From Myxococcales bacterium (GTDB lineage Bacteria > Myxococcota_A > Polyangia > Polyangiales > Polyangiaceae): a stretch of 64,000 bases of DNA. Below the pieces are notes generated by a model, which was not told the origin of the DNA, ran no database searches, and saw only the letters and a list, made by a program, of their open reading frames with translations. Of this stretch, positions 60,946 through 64,000 are shown piece after piece. The stretch spans positions 186,001 through 250,000 of the forward strand of contig SECP01000003.1 in assembly GCA_004193285.1 (NCBI GenBank), written 5' to 3'. Position 1 is the first letter of the stretch. Each line of letters begins with the position of its first letter. Made by a program: the position numbers and the translations under genes.

Positions 60946-61530
60946 TCACTCGTTACGACGCACGACCCAATAACCTTTGGGCGTATCGACCGGCTCCGGG
61001 TGAACTTTTCCTTTCTCGAGCGTGAAAAGGACGTACTCGATCGGGGGCTCGATCACGCCTCGCGGAACCCGGCCCGCGTCAGTCGTCGAGCCACGATCAC
61101 CCTTGGCGACCGCTGCAGAAAAGTCCTTCGAGGCAAGCTCGATGGCGTCGATGGCGCGTTTCTTCGCCTCTTCTTTGGTGCGCGCGTCCGCCGGCGCTCC
61201 TTGTGCGCCACGGTAGGAGAACACCACGGCCCCGAAGCCGACGCGCGCCGGAGCGCTGGCCGGGAGCTCCGGAACCTTCCCACCGTCCGGAAAAGTCTCG
61301 AAGCCATCGGTCACGCCGGGCTCTGCGCTGCCCGCCGCATCGCCTTCTGCTTCGGGCTTGGCGGCCACGCTCGCGCTGGGGGCCGGGGTCGCGCTCGCGC
61401 TGGCGGCCGCGCTCGGCTTGGGCGCAGGGGTCGGCTCCGGCGTGCGTTTCGGGCGCAGCCCGAGCACGAGCGCCGCAGCAAGAGCTGCGACGGCGAGCAG
61501 GCCGACAGTGACGCTAGTGGTGCGCTGCAT
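60946..61530 (-). CDS. Membrane-anchored parvulin-like protein
   Basis: From the ATG at 61530 the product is 194 residues: a signal anchor (about 5-24, VTVGLLAVAALAAALVLGL), a Pro/Ala/Ser-rich linker (25-85), and a C-terminal domain patterned like a PpiC/parvulin prolyl isomerase (RTKEEAKKRAIDAIELASKD, then GVIEPPIEYVLFTLEKGKVH and VDTPKGYWVVRRNE). The usual first His strand (A-x-H-I-L) is not evident (region reads VGFGAVVFSYRG), so activity is doubtful and it may be a pseudo-enzyme chaperone. Probably the first gene of a three-gene unit with the two giants. Confidence 0.65.
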   Translation of the reverse strand: MQRTTSVTVGLLAVAALAAALVLGLRPKRTPEPTPAPKPSAAASASATPAPSASVAAKPEAEGDAAGSAEPGVTDGFETFPDGGKVPELPASAPARVGFGAVVFSYRGAQGAPADARTKEEAKKRAIDAIELASKDFSAAVAKGDRGSTTDAGRVPRGVIEPPIEYVLFTLEKGKVHPEPVDTPKGYWVVRRNE

Positions 61531-61645
61531 GTTTCTGGGGCCGGCGGTTAGCACGGTGGCGCCCCGCCGCGTAGATGAAGAAGCGGCGGGTCGATGACGT
61601 TTCGTTTTGGGCAGAGGTGCTGCTAGAACCTCTCTTCAAGGGTAC

Positions 61646-64000
61646 ATGTTCAAGGTCGAGTGCCCGGGCTGCAAGGCTCCCTATCAGGTGGACGAGCGCA
61701 GGATCCCCTCGAGCGGGCTCAAGATGCGCTGTCCGAAATGCGGGACCTCGTTCAAAGTGGACCCACCGTCGGACGCGCGCCGCACCGGTCCCAACGCGGT
61801 GTTCGGCGGCGTGCTCGGCGTGGGTGATTCCGCGCCGCCCCCTGCGGTTGCTCCGCCGGATCCGATGAAGGGCACCATGCTCGGCGTCGCGCCCGCGCGC
61901 TCGCACGCGCTCAAGGGCACCATGCTCGGCGTCGCGCCCGCGGCCGCAGCCGGGCTCGGGGCGCCTCAGGCACCCACTGCGGCTCCGCCGGCTGCGGCTC
62001 CGCCGGCTGCGGCTCCGCCGGCCGCGGCTCCGCGGCCTGCCGCTGCAGAGGCGCCCACGGCAGCGCCACCGGCGCGTCCCCCGGTGCCTGGGCGTCCGCC
62101 CATTCCGCGTCCCGGCGCTGCCCCGGTCGGGCCGGCTGCGGATTTGCCCGCAGTCGCCGCGCGCGGCCCTGCTGGCAGCATCGACCTACCCTCCGTTTCG
62201 CCGGCACGACCGAAGCCCGCCGCTGCGCCTGCGCCTGCGCCTGCGACCATTTCGTCGCTGCCGCCAATGGCACGCCCGGAGCTCGAGCTGGATCTGCCTG
62301 CCGTGGGCCGCGCCACTGGAGGCGGGGTCGAGCTGCCGTCGTTGCGCTCCACGGCGCCGAGCCCGATGCCGCCTCCTTCGTCCGCGCCGCCCCTCCAGAT
62401 CGAGCTGGATCTGCCGGAGGTAGCGGGAGCCTCGGCGCCGCCCGCAGCGCCAGCTGGCTTCAGCGGCCTGCCAAGCGCCGCTCCGCAACGCGGCGGGATT
62501 GATTTGCCGTCCGTCTCGCGCAGCGAGCCGCACCTGCCCGCGGTGGCAGGAGCTTCATCGAGCGCGGGGCTCCCAGCGAGGCCGCCGCTGCCGCGCCAAA
62601 CGACGGGCGCGATCGGCATCGAGCTCCCATCACCGCGTGGCGTCGCGGAGCCGCCTCGCTCCCCTTCGCACCTCGGCCTTCTGGACGTGGACTTGCCGCT
62701 CAGCGCGCCGGAGCTGCCCGCTTCGATCGAGCTCGAGCTGCCATCGCCCTCGAGGGGCGGCTCGTCCGCACACGGCGGCAACTTGCCTTCGCTCGGTGGC
62801 AACCTGCCCGCGGTAGGCGGCAACTTGCCCGCGGTCGGTGGCAACCTGCCTTCACTGGGCGGCAACTTGCCTTCGCTCGGCGGCAACTTGCCTTCGGCGA
62901 GTAGCGGCGGGCTGCCTTCGCTCGGTGCCGGTTTGCCGTCGCGCAGCTCGCCGGGCCTTCCCGCGCAACCAGCGACGCTTTCGCCCTCGACCTCCCCCAG
63001 CATTCCGCCCGCGCTCGGCGGCGCCTATCCGAGCAGCAGCGGGGCGTCGACTCCGGGCATGCGGGCGCCTGCGTTCGCCTCCAGTGAGCCGCCTGGATTC
63101 GCGGAAATAGAGCTACCTCCGAGTGAAAGCCTGCCCCCGCCGCAGCCCTTCGGCGGCGGCTTCGGCGAGGTCGATCTCCTCGGCAGCATCCCGGCGCCGC
63201 AAGGCGCGCCGCGCGGCGCCCTGGCGGAATTCGAGGCAGACCCGTTCGGAGAGGCCCCGCTCCCCGGCCCCATGTCGTCCGCAGCCGCACCCGCGGCGCC
63301 GGCTACCCGCAGCTTCGCGGCGGCGGAAGCGGCCGCGGCCGTGCAGCGGCAAACCGGCGGCGGGGGGACGGACTACGGCGAGGTGAGCCTGGACGGCGGC
63401 AGCTCCCTCGGCGGGGACGTAGCGCTGGACGCACCTGCGGGTCCGTCGGGGGCCGGCACCGCACGAGACGACGACATGGAGTTCGGCGCGGTGCCGCAAG
63501 AGGCGGCGCCCGGAGCCGCGGCCCCAGCTCGGGTCGGGGTGCCGACGAACGTCAAAGAGAGCTCTTCCAAGCCGAAGCGGCGCCTCGGCTTGCAGCTGTT
63601 GGTCGGCGCGTTCGTGCTCGGGCTCGGCGGAGCCGCGCTGGCGCTCGTCCCTGCAATCGGGCCCTTCGGCGCCTTCTTCGTGCTCGATCGCGTCAACGCG
63701 GGCGAGTACCACGCGCTCGTACTGTCCACCGCGAAGAGCGCGAACGCCGCCCTTGCCCAAGACACGTATCCGGCCGCGACGCGCGCGCAGCAAATCGTCG
63801 CGAGCGCGCAAGCGAGCTCGCGACGGGCGAAGGGCCTCGCGGCGCTCGCCGCGTACGTCGGCTTCACGTCGGAGCTCCGCTTCGGGGCGGACTCTGCCGT
63901 ACACGCCCGCGCCAGCGTGCTCTTGGCCGAGCTCGCCGAAGAGACGGACGTAGACATGCTGGAGCTCGCCCGCGCCGCTCAAGCCGCCGCAGACGGCCAG
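61646..64000 (+). CDS. Zinc-ribbon, Pro-rich, transmembrane protein, 3' end cut by the window
   Basis: The frame stays open from ATG 61646 (AAGGG upstream) to the window end, 785 residues so far. It starts with an MJ0042-type zinc ribbon (C6, C9, C29, C32; FKVECPGCKAPYQVDERRIP). Two KGTMLGVAPA motifs follow, then about 500 residues rich in Pro/Ala with many short [ILV]-[DE]-LP motifs and six GGNLPSL-type repeats (62774-62899). One transmembrane helix lies near 645-675, and the start of a helical, TPR-like outer domain follows. The zinc ribbon resembles that at the head of myxobacterial AgmX/GltJ gliding proteins, but no GYF or TonB-type part is visible. Divergent from the parvulin-like gene. 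Confidence 0.7.
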   Translation, partial: MFKVECPGCKAPYQVDERRIPSSGLKMRCPKCGTSFKVDPPSDARRTGPNAVFGGVLGVGDSAPPPAVAPPDPMKGTMLGVAPARSHALKGTMLGVAPAAAAGLGAPQAPTAAPPAAAPPAAAPPAAAPRPAAAEAPTAAPPARPPVPGRPPIPRPGAAPVGPAADLPAVAARGPAGSIDLPSVSPARPKPAAAPAPAPATISSLPPMARPELELDLPAVGRATGGGVELPSLRSTAPSPMPPPSSAPPLQIELDLPEVAGASAPPAAPAGFSGLPSAAPQRGGIDLPSVSRSEPHLPAVAGASSSAGLPARPPLPRQTTGAIGIELPSPRGVAEPPRSPSHLGLLDVDLPLSAPELPASIELELPSPSRGGSSAHGGNLPSLGGNLPAVGGNLPAVGGNLPSLGGNLPSLGGNLPSASSGGLPSLGAGLPSRSSPGLPAQPATLSPSTSPSIPPALGGAYPSSSGASTPGMRAPAFASSEPPGFAEIELPPSESLPPPQPFGGGFGEVDLLGSIPAPQGAPRGALAEFEADPFGEAPLPGPMSSAAAPAAPATRSFAAAEAAAAVQRQTGGGGTDYGEVSLDGGSSLGGDVALDAPAGPSGAGTARDDDMEFGAVPQEAAPGAAAPARVGVPTNVKESSSKPKRRLGLQLLVGAFVLGLGGAALALVPAIGPFGAFFVLDRVNAGEYHALVLSTAKSANAALAQDTYPAATRAQQIVASAQASSRRAKGLAALAAYVGFTSELRFGADSAVHARASVLLAELAEETDVDMLELARAAQAAADGQ
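61979..62038 (+). repeat. 15-bp tandem repeat coding AAPPA (four copies)
   Basis: Four near-identical 15-bp units within the Pro/Ala-rich part of the zinc-ribbon gene. In frame and probably length-variable. Confidence 0.75.
62774..62899 (+). repeat. 21-bp tandem repeat coding GGNLPSL/GGNLPAV (six copies)
   Basis: Six 21-bp units start at codon 377 of the zinc-ribbon gene. Codon choice varies between units (GGC/GGT, TTG/CTG, PSL/PAV), which suggests the protein repeat is kept by selection and is not only recent slippage. Confidence 0.85.

Noticed and set aside
62774..62899. CRISPR-like or regulatory direct repeats
   Set aside because: Exactly 21-bp spacing with codon-level variation fits a protein repeat in the zinc-ribbon gene.
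1..64000. Mobile elements, integrases, attachment sites, tRNA or rRNA genes
   Set aside because: None of the proteins resembles transposases or integrases, and no tRNA- or rRNA-like structures were recognised by eye.

Overview
The window is high-GC DNA, almost wholly coding, and most likely from a deltaproteobacterial lineage, probably Myxococcota (inference). The hints are Gly/Ser-rich lipoproteins, giant TPR proteins, zinc-ribbon proteins with Pro-rich linkers, BNR/propeller-like secreted proteins and a receiver-less sigma-54 activator. If that is right, the large flagellar cluster is notable, because most cultured myxobacteria glide and lack flagella. No rRNA, tRNA, CRISPR or insertion sequence was recognised.

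Region 1 (1-32082) is a flagellar gene cluster. On the minus strand, flgG-flgA-flgH-flgI-flgJ(rod-binding domain only)-flgM-flgN-flgK-(flgL start) reads to the left edge. A sigma-54 activator (7523-8707, minus) is separated from flgB by a 377-bp divergent control region. On the plus strand, flgB-flgC-fliE-fliF-fliG-fliH-fliI-fliJ-fliK-flgD-flgE-fliL-fliM-fliN-fliO-fliP-fliQ-fliR-flhB runs nearly gap-free from 9085 to 23807. After a small island of unrelated genes (V4R-like protein, HAD phosphatase, ClpP-like protease, AraC-type regulator, secreted protein) come flhA-flhF-fliA-fliW. Together these give the export gate and ATPase, MS ring and C ring, rod, hook, P and L rings, hook-filament junction, sigma-28 with its anti-sigma FlgM, and FliW. 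Flagellin, fliD, fliS, motAB, flgF, flhG and chemotaxis genes are not in the window. Sigma-54 -24/-12 motifs precede the activator, flgB, flgG and fliW, and a sigma-28-like site also precedes fliW. This suggests a sigma-54 then sigma-28 hierarchy.

Region 2 (32112-42517) holds an HDOD/zinc-finger/membrane fusion protein, gamma-glutamyltranspeptidase, MoaB, an HTTM-type membrane protein, a GT4 glycosyltransferase, a DUF971 protein, ribosomal protein bS21 with a clear terminator, a membrane-anchored BNR protein whose ribosome-binding site lies in a strong hairpin, and a periplasmic TPR protein.

Region 3 (42585-50542) is a bacterial alpha-2-macroglobulin lipoprotein with an intact CTEQ thioester, directly followed by penicillin-binding protein 1C.

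Region 4 (50547-64000) holds two translationally coupled giant TPR proteins with similar C-terminal domains, a membrane-anchored degenerate parvulin-like protein, and a divergent zinc-ribbon/Pro-rich/transmembrane protein cut by the right edge. No function can be assigned from sequence. The layout suggests an envelope-spanning assembly.
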